Positions 1 through 8,755 are shown, counted from the stretch's first letter. The stretch: DNA of 64,000 nucleotides from Candidatus Manganitrophus noduliformans (GCF_012184425.1 NZ_VTOW01000001.1:1674001-1738000); one strand, 5' to 3'. The notes: generated from the sequence alone by a model not told the origin. Numbers and translations: made by a program.

Positions 1-288
1 GGTCTCGTTGAGAACACTTTCGGCGCCGGGGCCGACTACTTTTTATTTAATGAGGCCTTCCGGGTCAGCGTCGACGTTTGGGATTTCAACAGCGACGATC
101 CCTTGTCGGAGCGGGCGCATCTGAAGTTGACCACCGCCTATACCCTCTTTAAATACATCACTTTCGAAGCCGGCTATGACCAGATCCTCAACAATGATCT
201 GAATACCTTTTTCATCGGCGCCGGGCTTCGGTTTGAAGATGATGATCTGAAATATCTCATCGGCTCCATGGCCACCGCGGCCTTTTAA
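1..288 (+). CDS. C-terminal part of an MCE/MlaD-type protein (5' truncated)
   Basis: The reading frame is open from the first base and stops with TAA at 286-288, so only the last 95 residues are present. The end contains a barrel-like, alternating hydrophobic pattern and the ending GAGLRFEDDDLKYL followed by a short tail. This resembles the C-terminal extension of MCE (MlaD-like) lipid-transport proteins of Nitrospirota and Deltaproteobacteria, which bind phospholipid between inner and outer membrane. The MCE domain itself would lie outside the window, so the call rests on the tail only; another outer-membrane protein is possible. Confidence 0.5.
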   Translation, partial: GLVENTFGAGADYFLFNEAFRVSVDVWDFNSDDPLSERAHLKLTTAYTLFKYITFEAGYDQILNNDLNTFFIGAGLRFEDDDLKYLIGSMATAAF

Positions 289-326
289 AGGACGCCTGCG
301 CCGGTCTTCGAAAAAGAGATGAATCA

Positions 327-366
327 CTTTCGGCTTGTGTGATTCCGGTCACACGAAAGGCGAAAG
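327..366. terminator. imperfect hairpin after the MCE-type gene
   Basis: An imperfect inverted repeat (CTTTCGGCTTGTGTGA against TCACACGAAAGGCGAAAG) with a 6-base loop lies about 40 bases after the upstream stop codon. No long U-tract follows, so termination is only suggested. The rest of the 289-568 gap shows nothing I can name. Confidence 0.35.
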
Positions 367-568
367 GAAATCTTCGGCACGTTTTTCAATTCATCTCCGT
401 CATCCCAGTCCGACTTTCCATTAGAGTGTCTCCCTTCTTTTGTTCCGATTGATCCGATCTAAGGAAAATATCAAAAGGAATTAAAGCGGTTGCCCTATGG
501 CCGATGGATCACGTTTTGGTATGCTTGCGCTTTGTCTTTATCACGACCCTTTATGGATGGAGCGCGGC

Positions 569-3500
569 ATGTACCGATGGCGGCAATGGGCGATTCTGGT
601 CAGTTCTTTTTTTCTATCGGTCGGTGTTGCAGAGGCGCAGACGATCTGGTGGGACACCGGGATGGTCAAGCTCCGCCAAGCCAACGGCGGCGCGACGGGA
701 GATCCGGTCCCTGCCGGAATCGATCTCTGCGCCGCCGCGGGATGCAGCGAGGGAGGGGTGACCCTCTCCGCCGGGCGAAACGAGTTCGAGCCTTTTCAGA
801 TTTTCATTGCCGCCTCCTCTTCCGCGCTCTCTCAAGTCAACGTCACAATCACCGACCTCACCGACGGTCGGGGGAACGTCATTGCCGCGCTTGCCAACGG
901 CCGTCCTAAAAATATCGTTATTTACCGCGAGCATTATCTCCCCGTCACTTCCGCCTCTTCTTCGGAAGGAAAATTAGGACTCTGGCCGGACGGTTTGGTT
1001 CCCAAGGTCGATGAATATTTCGGCGAGGTCCGGCGGATGCCGGGGGAGACCGCGCCGGCCTTTCCGTTTAACGTCGCCGCGAATCAGAAGCAGGGGATCT
1101 GGGTCGATCTGTATGTTCCGCAGGGGAGCCCCGCCGGCCTCTACCGGGGGACGGCCCAGGTGACGATCGGGAGCGCCGTCGCCGCCACGATTCCGATCCG
1201 GCTGACGGTCCGAAATTTTGACCTTCCCTCCATTCCTACTTTAAAAACAGCCTATGCGGTCGGAATCGGCGAGGCGAAGACCGGCCATTACGGCACCGCC
1301 GAGGTCGGGGACGACAAGTACTGGGAGATCATCTGTCTTTATACAAAGGAGATGCTGCTCCATCGGGTCTCGAACGAAAACGCCATCTGGCCGAGGCCGG
1401 TCTGGAGCAACTCCCTCGGAGGGATCAATTGGTCGCTCCCGGCGATCTCGACCACCTGCAACCAGCGGTATCCGGAGTTTCTCAGCGGCGGGGATCCCAA
1501 CCTCCTTCCGAACGGAAAGCTCCCGGGGACGAAGCTGACCCGGGCCCGGATGCGGGACGGAACGGGGTTGAGCGCCACCGGCGTGGAAACGGTCGCTTAT
1601 TACCGGGATTACATCCGGTACATCGCCGACAAGGGATGGAAATCGCAGCTTTTCTATTATCTCTGGGATGAGCCTCCTTATCCCTCGGTGAGCGGGGTCC
1701 GGCGGTGCGACCAGAATTACAGCGGCGGCGCCTCGACCGCCTGGAGAGAGGTCTACCAGAAGGCGAAATTTTTCAAGGACAACGCCATCGACATTCCGAT
1801 CATGATCACCAGCAGCCGGCAGGCGAGCGAAGATTGCTTTACGAATTATTTGAACGTTCCCGATTATACCCGTTATCTCGACATCTGGACCGTCCCCAAC
1901 GTTTGGATGAATGGAAAACCGACCGGCGGTTTCCCTTTCAACACCAACCTTCGGCGCAGCTATGACACGATCATCGCCCCCGGAAAGGAGCTCTGGTGGT
2001 ATCACGCCTGCGGCAGCCACGGCTGCGGCGGGTCGGAGACCGGATATCCCACCCCGATGGCCGACCTGCCGGCGATCTACAGCCGCGCCTTTGAGTGGCT
2101 GACCTATCAATACCAAATCGGCTACGCCGCGCCGGGTCCCGGCACTCAACTCTATTTCGATACGGTCTACGCCTATCAATTCCCGGCCAACGATCCGTGG
2201 AAAAACATCTACTACTTCAGCGGCAACGGCGACGGCACCTTCTTTTATCCGGGCCGTCCCGACAAGATCGGCGGGACAAGGCACATTCCGATCCCGAGCA
2301 TCCGGCTGAAGATGCTCCGGGAAGGGATCGAGGATTACGAATATCTCACCCTCGTCGAGACAAAAAAGGAAGAGGAAGGAGCCGACGGAAAGGCCTGGAT
2401 CAAAGAAAACATCCTCGATCCTTACATGGCGGCGGTCGATCCGGCGGACGGGGCGAGAAAATTGATCACCTATGTCTGGAACAAAAATCCGGGCAGCCCT
2501 ACATCTAGCAACGGACTCCTGCGGGCGAGGGAAGAATTAGCCAAAGTCCTCTCCGCACAGCCCGATTTTACGATCGCCGCCGCTCCCACCTCCGCCTCGG
2601 TGGTGGCCGGAGGGACGGCCACATCGACGGTGACGATCTCTTCGAAGGACGGCTTTAATGCTTCCGTCGGAATCGATTGCGATGCTTCCCATCCGACCGT
2701 GACCTGCGGGTACAATCCCGCCTCGATCCTCCCGCCGATCAACGGCAACGCCTCTTCCACCCTGACGGTGAGAACGCAAGCGACGACGCCGATCGGAAAC
2801 CATACGATCACGGTGAACGGGGCGGCGGGAGATCTCTCCCACCCGGCGACGTTCACCCTCACGGTGAAACCGGCGCCCGATTTTCAGTTGGCGGCCTCCC
2901 CCGCCTCACTCAGCACAACGGCGGGAGGAACGGCGGCTTCTACACTGACGGTTTCATCCGTCAACAGCTTTAATTCTTCGGTCTCCCTGACCTGCACGAC
3001 CTCCAATCCCGGCGTAACCTGCAGCGATGTCGGCGCCGCCGTCACCCCGCCGGCCGACGGATCGGGCTCGACCACGGTGAATCTCCGGACGCGCGCCACC
3101 CTTCCGGCCGGAAGTTATTCGATCACAGTGAGAGGAACCTCCGGGAACCTGCTCCGTCAGGCGACCCTCGCGCTGACGGTGACCGCCCCTCCTCCCGCGA
3201 ACGTCAGCGATTCGTTCGATCGGGACAACAACACGAGCTTGGGGGCGAACTGGAACGAGTACATGGTCGATTTCGAGATCAACGGGAATCAGGTCCGCAA
3301 CCTTGATGCCGCCAGCCAGGAGGCGCGGTGGACCCTATCGATCGGGGCGGATCAGGATGTCTCGGCCGACTGCAAGACGACCGCCGCCGGCAGCAGCTGC
3401 GGGGTGATGGCGCGGTGGTCGAATGCAAATAATTTTTATTATGTTCGACTCGATGCCGGAATGGGAGATGTCGCTCTCTTTAAGAAGGTGAACGGCGTCT

Positions 3501-4264
3501 ATACGAAACTGGCAATGACGGCGCGGCCGATCGGCTACAACACCTATTACCGGCTCCGTTTGGTGATCAAAGGGAGCACGATCAATGTTTACTTCGCCGG
3601 GGAAGGGGCGCCGGCGATCGCCGTCAGCGATTCCTCTCTTGCCACGGGAGCGTATGCCGGGATTCGTTCCTACGCCTCCGCGATCGGGACCACCTGGTTT
3701 GATCATTTCCATGTGGTCTCCGCCTCAGGTAATTCTCTGAGCGATTCGTTCGATCGGGCCAACGGCACGAGCCTGGGAGTGAATTGGAGCGAGTATATGG
3801 TCGATTTCGAGATCAACGGGAATCAGGTCCGTAATGTAGATACGGCCGCCCAGGAGGCGCGCTGGACCCCTTCGATCGGCGCGGACCAGGATGTCTCGGC
3901 CGATTGCAAGACGACTGCCGCCGGCAGCAGCTGCGGGGTGATGGCGCGGTGGTCGAATGCGAATAATTTTTATTATGCATTGCTCGATCCGGGGCTGGGG
4001 AGTACGGCCCTTTTCAAAAAGGTGAATGGCGTCTTCACGCGGCTGGCGACAGCGAATCGGGTCATGAGCTTCAATACGTATTATCGGGTTCGCCTGGTTA
4101 CCAAAGGGAGCACGATTCAGGTTTACTTCGCCGGGGAGAGCGCCCCGGCCATCACCCTCACCGACACCTCCCTGAGTAGCGGAAATCACGCCGGAATCCG
4201 TTCCTATGCGGCTTCCGCGTTCGCCACCGCTTTTGATCACTTTAAAGTCACCGCCGCTCCGTGA
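569..4264 (+). CDS. exported DUF4091 (GH123-like) protein with duplicated Ig-like and concanavalin-like modules
   Basis: Start chosen at ATG 569 because GGAG lies 6 bases upstream and the product then begins with a signal peptide (MYRWRQW, hydrophobic core, cleavage after AEA); the frame is open further upstream to 497. Mature protein is about 1200 residues. The first ~650 residues look like a DUF4091/glycoside hydrolase 123-like region, with an LWDEP motif typical of the barrel active site. Two Ig/BACON-like repeats follow (about residues 665-765 and 770-880), then two near-identical ~170-residue modules that begin SDSFDR and resemble LamG/DUF1080-type sugar-binding folds. Likely a secreted polysaccharide-active or polysaccharide-binding enzyme. 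Substrate unknown. Confidence 0.75.
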   Translation: MYRWRQWAILVSSFFLSVGVAEAQTIWWDTGMVKLRQANGGATGDPVPAGIDLCAAAGCSEGGVTLSAGRNEFEPFQIFIAASSSALSQVNVTITDLTDGRGNVIAALANGRPKNIVIYREHYLPVTSASSSEGKLGLWPDGLVPKVDEYFGEVRRMPGETAPAFPFNVAANQKQGIWVDLYVPQGSPAGLYRGTAQVTIGSAVAATIPIRLTVRNFDLPSIPTLKTAYAVGIGEAKTGHYGTAEVGDDKYWEIICLYTKEMLLHRVSNENAIWPRPVWSNSLGGINWSLPAISTTCNQRYPEFLSGGDPNLLPNGKLPGTKLTRARMRDGTGLSATGVETVAYYRDYIRYIADKGWKSQLFYYLWDEPPYPSVSGVRRCDQNYSGGASTAWREVYQKAKFFKDNAIDIPIMITSSRQASEDCFTNYLNVPDYTRYLDIWTVPNVWMNGKPTGGFPFNTNLRRSYDTIIAPGKELWWYHACGSHGCGGSETGYPTPMADLPAIYSRAFEWLTYQYQIGYAAPGPGTQLYFDTVYAYQFPANDPWKNIYYFSGNGDGTFFYPGRPDKIGGTRHIPIPSIRLKMLREGIEDYEYLTLVETKKEEEGADGKAWIKENILDPYMAAVDPADGARKLITYVWNKNPGSPTSSNGLLRAREELAKVLSAQPDFTIAAAPTSASVVAGGTATSTVTISSKDGFNASVGIDCDASHPTVTCGYNPASILPPINGNASSTLTVRTQATTPIGNHTITVNGAAGDLSHPATFTLTVKPAPDFQLAASPASLSTTAGGTAASTLTVSSVNSFNSSVSLTCTTSNPGVTCSDVGAAVTPPADGSGSTTVNLRTRATLPAGSYSITVRGTSGNLLRQATLALTVTAPPPANVSDSFDRDNNTSLGANWNEYMVDFEINGNQVRNLDAASQEARWTLSIGADQDVSADCKTTAAGSSCGVMARWSNANNFYYVRLDAGMGDVALFKKVNGVYTKLAMTARPIGYNTYYRLRLVIKGSTINVYFAGEGAPAIAVSDSSLATGAYAGIRSYASAIGTTWFDHFHVVSASGNSLSDSFDRANGTSLGVNWSEYMVDFEINGNQVRNVDTAAQEARWTPSIGADQDVSADCKTTAAGSSCGVMARWSNANNFYYALLDPGLGSTALFKKVNGVFTRLATANRVMSFNTYYRVRLVTKGSTIQVYFAGESAPAITLTDTSLSSGNHAGIRSYAASAFATAFDHFKVTAAP
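3208..4249 (+). repeat. in-gene tandem duplication of a ~530-bp module
   Basis: Two copies (about 3208-3718 and 3739-4249) encode the two terminal modules of the DUF4091 protein. Long blocks are identical at DNA level, for example the stretch encoding VDFEINGNQVRN and that encoding CKTTAAGSSCGVMARW, so the duplication is recent or homogenised by gene conversion. Confidence 0.85.
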
Positions 4265-4290
4265 ACCTTGTAAAGAGCGGACCTCTCATC

Positions 4291-4323
4291 CCGGGAGATG
4301 CCCCTCGCGACGGCATCTCCCGG
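4291..4323 (+). terminator. hairpin after the DUF4091 gene
   Basis: Perfect 12-bp stem CCGGGAGATGCC / GGCATCTCCCGG with a 9-base loop, 26 bases after the stop codon. The following sequence is pyrimidine-rich but lacks a strong T-run, so it may be a weak or Rho-assisted terminator. Confidence 0.5.
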
Positions 4324-4466
4324 TCCCTTCACTCAATTCTCAATCGTCATGCAGATTCTCGGATCGCTTTACCAAGGAGGTCTTTTTCCCTTCCGGTCTC
4401 CGCTTGAGCTGAACTCAGGAGCGATAGATTGTCTGCATCCTTTACGAGAAATCTTTGAAAAGGTTC

Positions 4467-4496
4467 TTGACAAGTGTCAACCATTTTAAATATGAT
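4467..4496 (+). promoter_or_regulatory. sigma-70 promoter with palindrome overlapping the -35 box
   Basis: TTGACA at 4467-4472 and TATGAT at 4491-4496 are separated by 18 bases. The -35 box is half of a perfect palindrome, TTGACA-AG-TGTCAA (4467-4480), which would be a natural repressor site. Transcription would start near 4503 and read a leader of about 310 bases before the ATG at 4813. Confidence 0.65.
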
Positions 4497-4812
4497 GGGG
4501 CAGCTTCATACCCTTATTCGGGCCGCGCGCTTCTTCGGACGCGGCATCCGACCTGAGTCATCAGGGTACGATGCAAGACAGAAGGCATGCCACAACAACA
4601 CTAGAAATGCCTTCCACGGCGGCGGGGAAGTGGGGCTTATTTGGAATTGTTTTATATGGGGAAGAATCCCCCTTCACTGTGGAAGCACAATAAGCAACAA
4701 TATTCAAGCGTTTCCCACCGTTACTTGGTAACAGTCAATAAATATGAATCAAGTAACAGGGGAGCCGGGGGGCTCTCTGATGATTAATACTTCAAAAAAA
4801 GGAGATAAACAG

Positions 4813-5652
4813 ATGAACAGGTTTGTCAGGCTATTCGGTACCACAGTTGCTGTCAGTCTGTTGTCTGCGACGTTCGTTTTCGCAGCATCATACTCGGAAG
4901 CGCCCGTATCCGGCGGCGGAACGGTCACCGGAAAGGTGACTTTCAAGGGGCCGCAGCCTCCGCCGGAAATGTTTGATCTTGCGAAGTTTCCTCAAGCGGA
5001 ATTTTGCGGCAAGGTCGATTCCAAAGACGGAAAAAGAATGAGACAGGATGTTAAGGTAAAAGACGGCGCCTTGGCCGACGTGGTCGTATTTATCGAGAAA
5101 ATCGAAAAAGGAAAGCCGTTCCCGGCAGGTGCGGAGGAGACCAAAATGGTCTCGGATAACTGCCGGTTCTTGATCGACGGAGGTCCTTCCAAGGCGGTCG
5201 GCGTGATCTTGACGAAGGACAGCGGCAAGAAAGGGGTTCTGAAAGTGACCAACCTGGATGCCGACCCGAGCGACCCGAAAACCGCGGAAGGGGTGCTCCA
5301 CAACCCGCACGGTTATGACGTGAAAGGTTCGATGAACACCACCATCTTCAACAAGCCTGTTCCGAAAAAGGGCCAGACGCTTGATCTTGAGGTTTTAGCG
5401 AGATGGTTTAAGAAGTCGGAATCTTTCTTGAAGGTGGAGTGCGATCAGCACAACTACATGAACGCCTGGGCGCTTCCGGTCGACAATCCTTATTATGCGA
5501 TCGTCGGCGACGATGGAAGCTTTTCCATCGATCAGGTCCCGCCGGGTAAATACACCATCAAAGCCTTCCATCCTGCTTTGGGCTTCCAGAAAGGGCAGGT
5601 CGAGGTGGCGGCCAACGGAAAGGCAACGACGAATTTCGAGTTCTCCAAATAA
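4813..5652 (+). CDS. exported protein with carboxypeptidase-regulatory-like (transthyretin-like) C-terminal domain
   Basis: Start at ATG 4813 has an excellent AAAGGAG ribosome-binding site and gives a signal peptide (MNRFVRLFG... FVFAAS); an upstream in-frame ATG at 4744 lacks both. Product 279 residues. The N-terminal half has the GTVTGKVTFKG opening of a beta-sandwich, and the C-terminal 80 residues contain a conserved CDQHNYMNAW segment and VPPGKYTIKAFHPALG, typical of carboxypeptidase-regulatory-like/transthyretin-like domains found next to c-type cytochromes in periplasmic redox systems. A role in periplasmic electron transfer or metal binding is inference. It is monocistronic: its own promoter upstream and a strong terminator downstream. 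Confidence 0.7.
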   Translation: MNRFVRLFGTTVAVSLLSATFVFAASYSEAPVSGGGTVTGKVTFKGPQPPPEMFDLAKFPQAEFCGKVDSKDGKRMRQDVKVKDGALADVVVFIEKIEKGKPFPAGAEETKMVSDNCRFLIDGGPSKAVGVILTKDSGKKGVLKVTNLDADPSDPKTAEGVLHNPHGYDVKGSMNTTIFNKPVPKKGQTLDLEVLARWFKKSESFLKVECDQHNYMNAWALPVDNPYYAIVGDDGSFSIDQVPPGKYTIKAFHPALGFQKGQVEVAANGKATTNFEFSK

Positions 5653-5675
5653 GAAAAGACGGAGCGTAAGCGAAA

Positions 5676-5709
5676 GGGGGAAGCGGTCAACGCTTCCCCC
5701 TTTTTTTTT
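5676..5709 (+). terminator. strong intrinsic terminator
   Basis: Stem GGGGGAAGCG / CGCTTCCCCC with a 5-base loop followed by nine T residues, 24 bases after the stop of the preceding gene. Textbook Rho-independent terminator. Confidence 0.92.
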
Positions 5710-5771
5710 CCGAATTCCCATTCTCTTATTCCAAGCAGCTTGCTGGCGGGGTCGATTTGAAATGAAGGGGA

Positions 5772-6818
5772 TTAGGTCAACGCGCCGCCGCAGGAGGAGC
5801 CGGCGCCGGCGGTGCAGCCGTAGCAATGGTTGCCGGTGACGATCCGGCGGTGATGAAGCGCCGCCGGATCGAAATCGGAGAGATGCCGGGGCGCGCCGCC
5901 GTCCACCGGCAGATCGAGCATTTGGTTGAAGTCGCAATCGTACAATGTGCCGTCCCATCCGACCGAGAGCGTATAACGGCACATCACCCCCGCCGCCGCG
6001 GCCGGGTTGAAGGCGTTGGCGAGCCGTTCCATGTAGCCTCCCACATTGCCGGTCTCGATCAGAAATTCCAGAAAGCGGCTGATCGGCATGTTGGTGATCG
6101 TGTAGAGCCGGTTGAAGACGACGCCGTAGCGAAGTTTCAACTCCTTCCGGAATTGCGCCTCGATCGCTTCCTGTTTGGGGGGAAGAAACGCGCCGACCGG
6201 ATTATGCACCAGATTCAGAATCAGCCCGCTTCCTTCGACGCCGTAGCCGATTTGATTGAGGAGCCGCAGGGCGGCGATCGACTTTTCGAAGATCCCCTCT
6301 CCCCGCTGCGCGTCGGTTTGTGCGGGGCGATAGTAGGGGAGCGACGCGATGATTTCGACCTGATGATCGGCCAGGAACGCCGCAAGATCGGCCTGAGAGG
6401 GGAGGAGCAGGACGCTCAGGTTGCATCGGTCGATCACGTGCCGGCCCAGGGCGCGCGCCGCTGCGACGACCCATCGGAAGTGCGGGTTCAACTCCGGGGC
6501 GCCGCCGGTGATATCGACGGTCGGGATGTCGGTCTGCGCCAGCGCGTCGATACAGGCCTCAGCGGTCTCCCGCGTCATCATCTCCCGGCGGTCGGGAGCG
6601 GCGTCGACGTGGCAGTGGCGGCAGGCCTGGTTGCAGAGCTTTCCGAGATTCATCTGGAAAATCGAAATGCCGGTCGCGTAGAGGGGATCGAGGCCGATCC
6701 GTCCCATCGGCGCCTCGAAGGGAGGGCACCCCTTGATCTCCGAGAGAATCCGGAGCTGCTCGTTCTCCGATGTCAATACACTTCCTCGGGCTTTCAGGCT
6801 AAGCTTTGTTTCCGACAC
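5772..6818 (-). CDS. arsS: arsenosugar-biosynthesis radical SAM protein ArsS
   Basis: 348 residues, starting at GTG 6818 with AGGAG 7 bases upstream. The radical SAM cluster motif is CNQACRHCH (C-x3-C-x2-C, about residues 62-70), and the C-terminus has the cysteine-rich CYGCTAGAGSSCGG tail of the ArsS/DUF3641 family. Family members join dimethylated arsenic to a 5'-deoxyadenosyl group, the first step towards arsenosugars. Its upstream neighbour on the same strand is the peroxidase-like protein that usually accompanies ArsS. I see no ArsM methyltransferase nearby; a related role on another substrate cannot be excluded. Confidence 0.88.
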   Translation of the reverse strand: MSETKLSLKARGSVLTSENEQLRILSEIKGCPPFEAPMGRIGLDPLYATGISIFQMNLGKLCNQACRHCHVDAAPDRREMMTRETAEACIDALAQTDIPTVDITGGAPELNPHFRWVVAAARALGRHVIDRCNLSVLLLPSQADLAAFLADHQVEIIASLPYYRPAQTDAQRGEGIFEKSIAALRLLNQIGYGVEGSGLILNLVHNPVGAFLPPKQEAIEAQFRKELKLRYGVVFNRLYTITNMPISRFLEFLIETGNVGGYMERLANAFNPAAAAGVMCRYTLSVGWDGTLYDCDFNQMLDLPVDGGAPRHLSDFDPAALHHRRIVTGNHCYGCTAGAGSSCGGALT

Positions 6819-6836
6819 TTTTTTCTCCTATTTTTT

Positions 6837-6981
6837 GTATGTGGGGCCGGCGCTGGAAGAACTCTGTTGATTGTGGATCTTCACACCCGGTGCGCCATGC
6901 CCCAGTCTGCTTGCATGTGGGGGCCGGCGCCAGAAGATGTCTATTGATTTCTGATGTTATCACCCGGTGCGCCATGCCCCA
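6837..6981. repeat. two tandem 68-69-bp palindromic repeat units
   Basis: Units at 6837-6904 and 6913-6981. Each begins ATGTGGGG(G)CCGGCGC and ends with the same 21-bp block (6884-6904 and 6961-6981) finishing in GCCATGCCCCA, so unit ends are roughly complementary and each could fold into a hairpin. They fill the gap between arsS and the peroxidase-like gene. A related element lies inside the ABC ATPase gene at 24767-24820. Confidence 0.75.
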
Positions 6982-6987
6982 CACGCC

Positions 6988-7320
6988 CTACATCGATAAT
7001 TTTTGAGCCACGTTCCGCATCTGGACCCCGTGGACCAGCGAGGCGCCGCCGCGGATCGCGCAGGCGACATGGACCGCCTCGGTCATCTCCTCGACGTTGG
7101 AGCCTTTCTCAAGACAGGCCTGCGTATAGGAATCGATGCAGTAGGGACATTGTACCGCGTGGGAGACCGCCAGGGCAATCAGCGCCTTCTCCCGCTCGGT
7201 CAGCGCCCCCTCGGCGAAAACGGCGTTGTAATAGCTGGTGAACTTCTCCCACAATTCTTTGTTTCCTTTTCCCATCTCTGCAAATTTCCCAAGATCCCCC
7301 GGGTGATAATAGGTCTCCAT
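6988..7320 (-). CDS. AhpD/carboxymuconolactone-decarboxylase-like protein, arsenosugar-associated peroxidase type
   Basis: 110 residues, ATG with GGGGGAAG upstream. It has the AhpD-like redox pair CPYC (about residues 59-62) followed by IDSYTQAC, and the helical fold typical of the carboxymuconolactone decarboxylase superfamily. A subgroup of this family is encoded beside arsS and named arsenosugar-biosynthesis-associated peroxidase-like protein; the position directly upstream of arsS on the same strand supports that. It probably handles peroxide or a thiol-linked intermediate in the cytoplasm. About 170 bp of palindromic repeats separate the two genes, so cotranscription is likely but not certain. 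Confidence 0.82.
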   Translation of the reverse strand: METYYHPGDLGKFAEMGKGNKELWEKFTSYYNAVFAEGALTEREKALIALAVSHAVQCPYCIDSYTQACLEKGSNVEEMTEAVHVACAIRGGASLVHGVQMRNVAQKLSM

Positions 7321-7440
7321 TTCTTCCCCCTTATGATGTATGTCGTCCGATCATTTGGACTAATGAAGAATGCATTCTGATGATGTGTACCATGTCCCGG
7401 CCGTTCTTGCAATCCTCTTCGGTGTCCGTTTCGGGAAGGT

Positions 7441-7492
7441 GAAAATGGAAAGCCCCGCCGGAGAAGCAACGAAGTCACTTCCTCGGCGGGGC
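7441..7492 (-). terminator. terminator for the exported protein gene at 7506-8564
   Basis: On the minus strand GCCCCGCCG (7492-7484) pairs with CGGCGGGGC (7460-7452), followed by TTTCCATTTTC. The stem lies 14 bases after the stop codon. Confidence 0.75.
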
Positions 7493-7505
7493 GAGCTTGT
7501 TTATC

Positions 7506-8564
7506 TTACTGATCGATGCTGACGATCGGGCAATTCACGACGACCCCGATCGCCCCCCAGGGCATGCCGTCCGGTCCGGTGACGCGACCTTCCGCGGCGA
7601 GTCGGGCGACCGTGTTGAAGTCCTTCTGGGCGGCGTTTGTTTTGGCGCCGATCGCCTCCGCTTTCCAGACGGCGATGTGGACATCCCACATGGGGGTGTA
7701 AAGTTCGGCGCGAGCGCCGAAGGGGATTTCCTGAACGATGTTGAACGGATCGCCTTCACCCATCAGCGCCGAGGCGAGCCCCTGGCGGGCGGGGTTCATT
7801 TTTCCGGTCTGGCCGTTCGCAAAGGGGATCAGTCCGATCAAGGCGGAGCCGGGGCCGCTCGACCCTTTCATCGGGGTCGCCGCCAGACGGGGAGTGTAGG
7901 TGGCCGCTTCCACCGCGGCGACGCCGGGGTCGGAGGCATTAAACGAGGTGTAGTGGACGACCTTCCCTTCAAAGAAGCCCTGGGTCATCTTGAACGTTGC
8001 TTTTTTATTTTTAAGATCGAAGGAGACGGTCCGGTCATGTTCTCCCGTGCTGTTCTTGACGTGGGGGGCGTTCAAGACCGTTCCGTCCGGAAGCTCGATG
8101 AGCGGAGTATAACCGGCTTCGGCGATTGCCCCCGGCTTCGCCTCTTTCGGAGGAAAGCCGGTCGGCCCCGGAACGACGCTGCGCACCGGAGAGAAGATGA
8201 CGCTCCCGGTAAACTCGATCCTCCCATTCACGATTTTTACCTTCTCGACGGCGTTAGTTCCTTTGGCGTTCGCCATCTTCGGCGAATAGTGAACCTTCCG
8301 CCGCGCGGCGTCTTCTTTGTTGGATGATTCGGTCACGACAAACCAGACCGTCTCCGTCCCGCGTTTTCCCTCGAAGATCGGCAGGGTCACGCTGCTCAGG
8401 TCGGCGCTTTCGGTCGCGCTCTGGAGAAGAAGGGTGTGTCCCTTCTTCATCATCATGTCGTCTTTCATCATCCCATCCATCGCCGACGCCGGCGCTGTCG
8501 GCGAAAGAGCGGAGAGGGAGAGGAGGAGCGTCCAGGCGGCAAGTGCTTGTCTCGTTGTCTTCAT
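7506..8564 (-). CDS. exported protein of unknown function
   Basis: Start chosen at ATG 8564 (AGGAGAA 6 bases upstream) which begins a clear signal peptide MKTTRQALAAWTLLL, cleaved near ASA; the frame is open upstream to 8606. Product about 352 residues. The mature N-terminus is methionine- and lysine-rich (MDGMMKDDMMMKKGH), which could bind copper or another soft metal. The rest alternates beta-like segments (for example TVWFVVTESSNKEDA and AELYTPMWDVHIAVWK). I do not recognise a family. It follows the ECF sigma/anti-sigma operon and may be its target, since a 12-bp element repeated upstream lies in its promoter region. Confidence 0.6.
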   Translation of the reverse strand: MKTTRQALAAWTLLLSLSALSPTAPASAMDGMMKDDMMMKKGHTLLLQSATESADLSSVTLPIFEGKRGTETVWFVVTESSNKEDAARRKVHYSPKMANAKGTNAVEKVKIVNGRIEFTGSVIFSPVRSVVPGPTGFPPKEAKPGAIAEAGYTPLIELPDGTVLNAPHVKNSTGEHDRTVSFDLKNKKATFKMTQGFFEGKVVHYTSFNASDPGVAAVEAATYTPRLAATPMKGSSGPGSALIGLIPFANGQTGKMNPARQGLASALMGEGDPFNIVQEIPFGARAELYTPMWDVHIAVWKAEAIGAKTNAAQKDFNTVARLAAEGRVTGPDGMPWGAIGVVVNCPIVSIDQ

Positions 8565-8628
8565 TGTTCTTCTCCTATGTTGAGTTGGGTGATCTACAGC
8601 TTGCACGGACGTATGTCGGCCCCATTTT

Positions 8629-8730
8629 GAAATCCTTACATTTCAAATAGGAAAAAAACAGAAATGGTTTTTAGAAAGCGCTTTGGAAATGATCAGGGGA
8701 AAATGAGTCGGGAAAAATGAAATCCTTACA
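8629..8730 (-). promoter_or_regulatory. pair of GAAATCCTTACA direct repeats upstream of the exported protein
   Basis: The 12-mer occurs at 8629-8640 and 8719-8730; read on the minus strand it is TGTAAGGATTTC. The first copy lies about 65 bases before the ATG at 8564 and is part of an inverted repeat TTTGAAAT / ATTTCAAA (8626-8647). It could be the -35 element of the adjacent ECF sigma factor or a regulator site. Confidence 0.35.
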
Positions 8731-8755
8731 AAGATACTCAGGAAAGGAACGGAGG

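Larger units (their letters stand above)
4265..4812 (+). other. 548-bp intergenic region with terminator, promoter and long leader
   Basis: Between the DUF4091 gene and the next exported protein. It holds a hairpin at 4291-4323, a sigma-70 promoter at 4467-4496, then about 300 bases of untranslated leader. The leader has several inverted repeats: GTTACTTG at 4720-4727 with CAAGTAAC at 4750-4757, and GAGCC/GGCTC around 4763-4776 shortly before the start codon. No recognised riboswitch class could be assigned by eye. Confidence 0.6.

Noticed and set aside
4474-4731. 85-residue plus-strand reading frame in the leader before 4813
   Set aside because: Its start overlaps the promoter spacer, so it would not be on the predicted transcript; it has no ribosome-binding site and no protein-like pattern.
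6837-6981. CRISPR array
   Set aside because: Only two units, no uniform spacer and repeat length, and no cas genes in the window.
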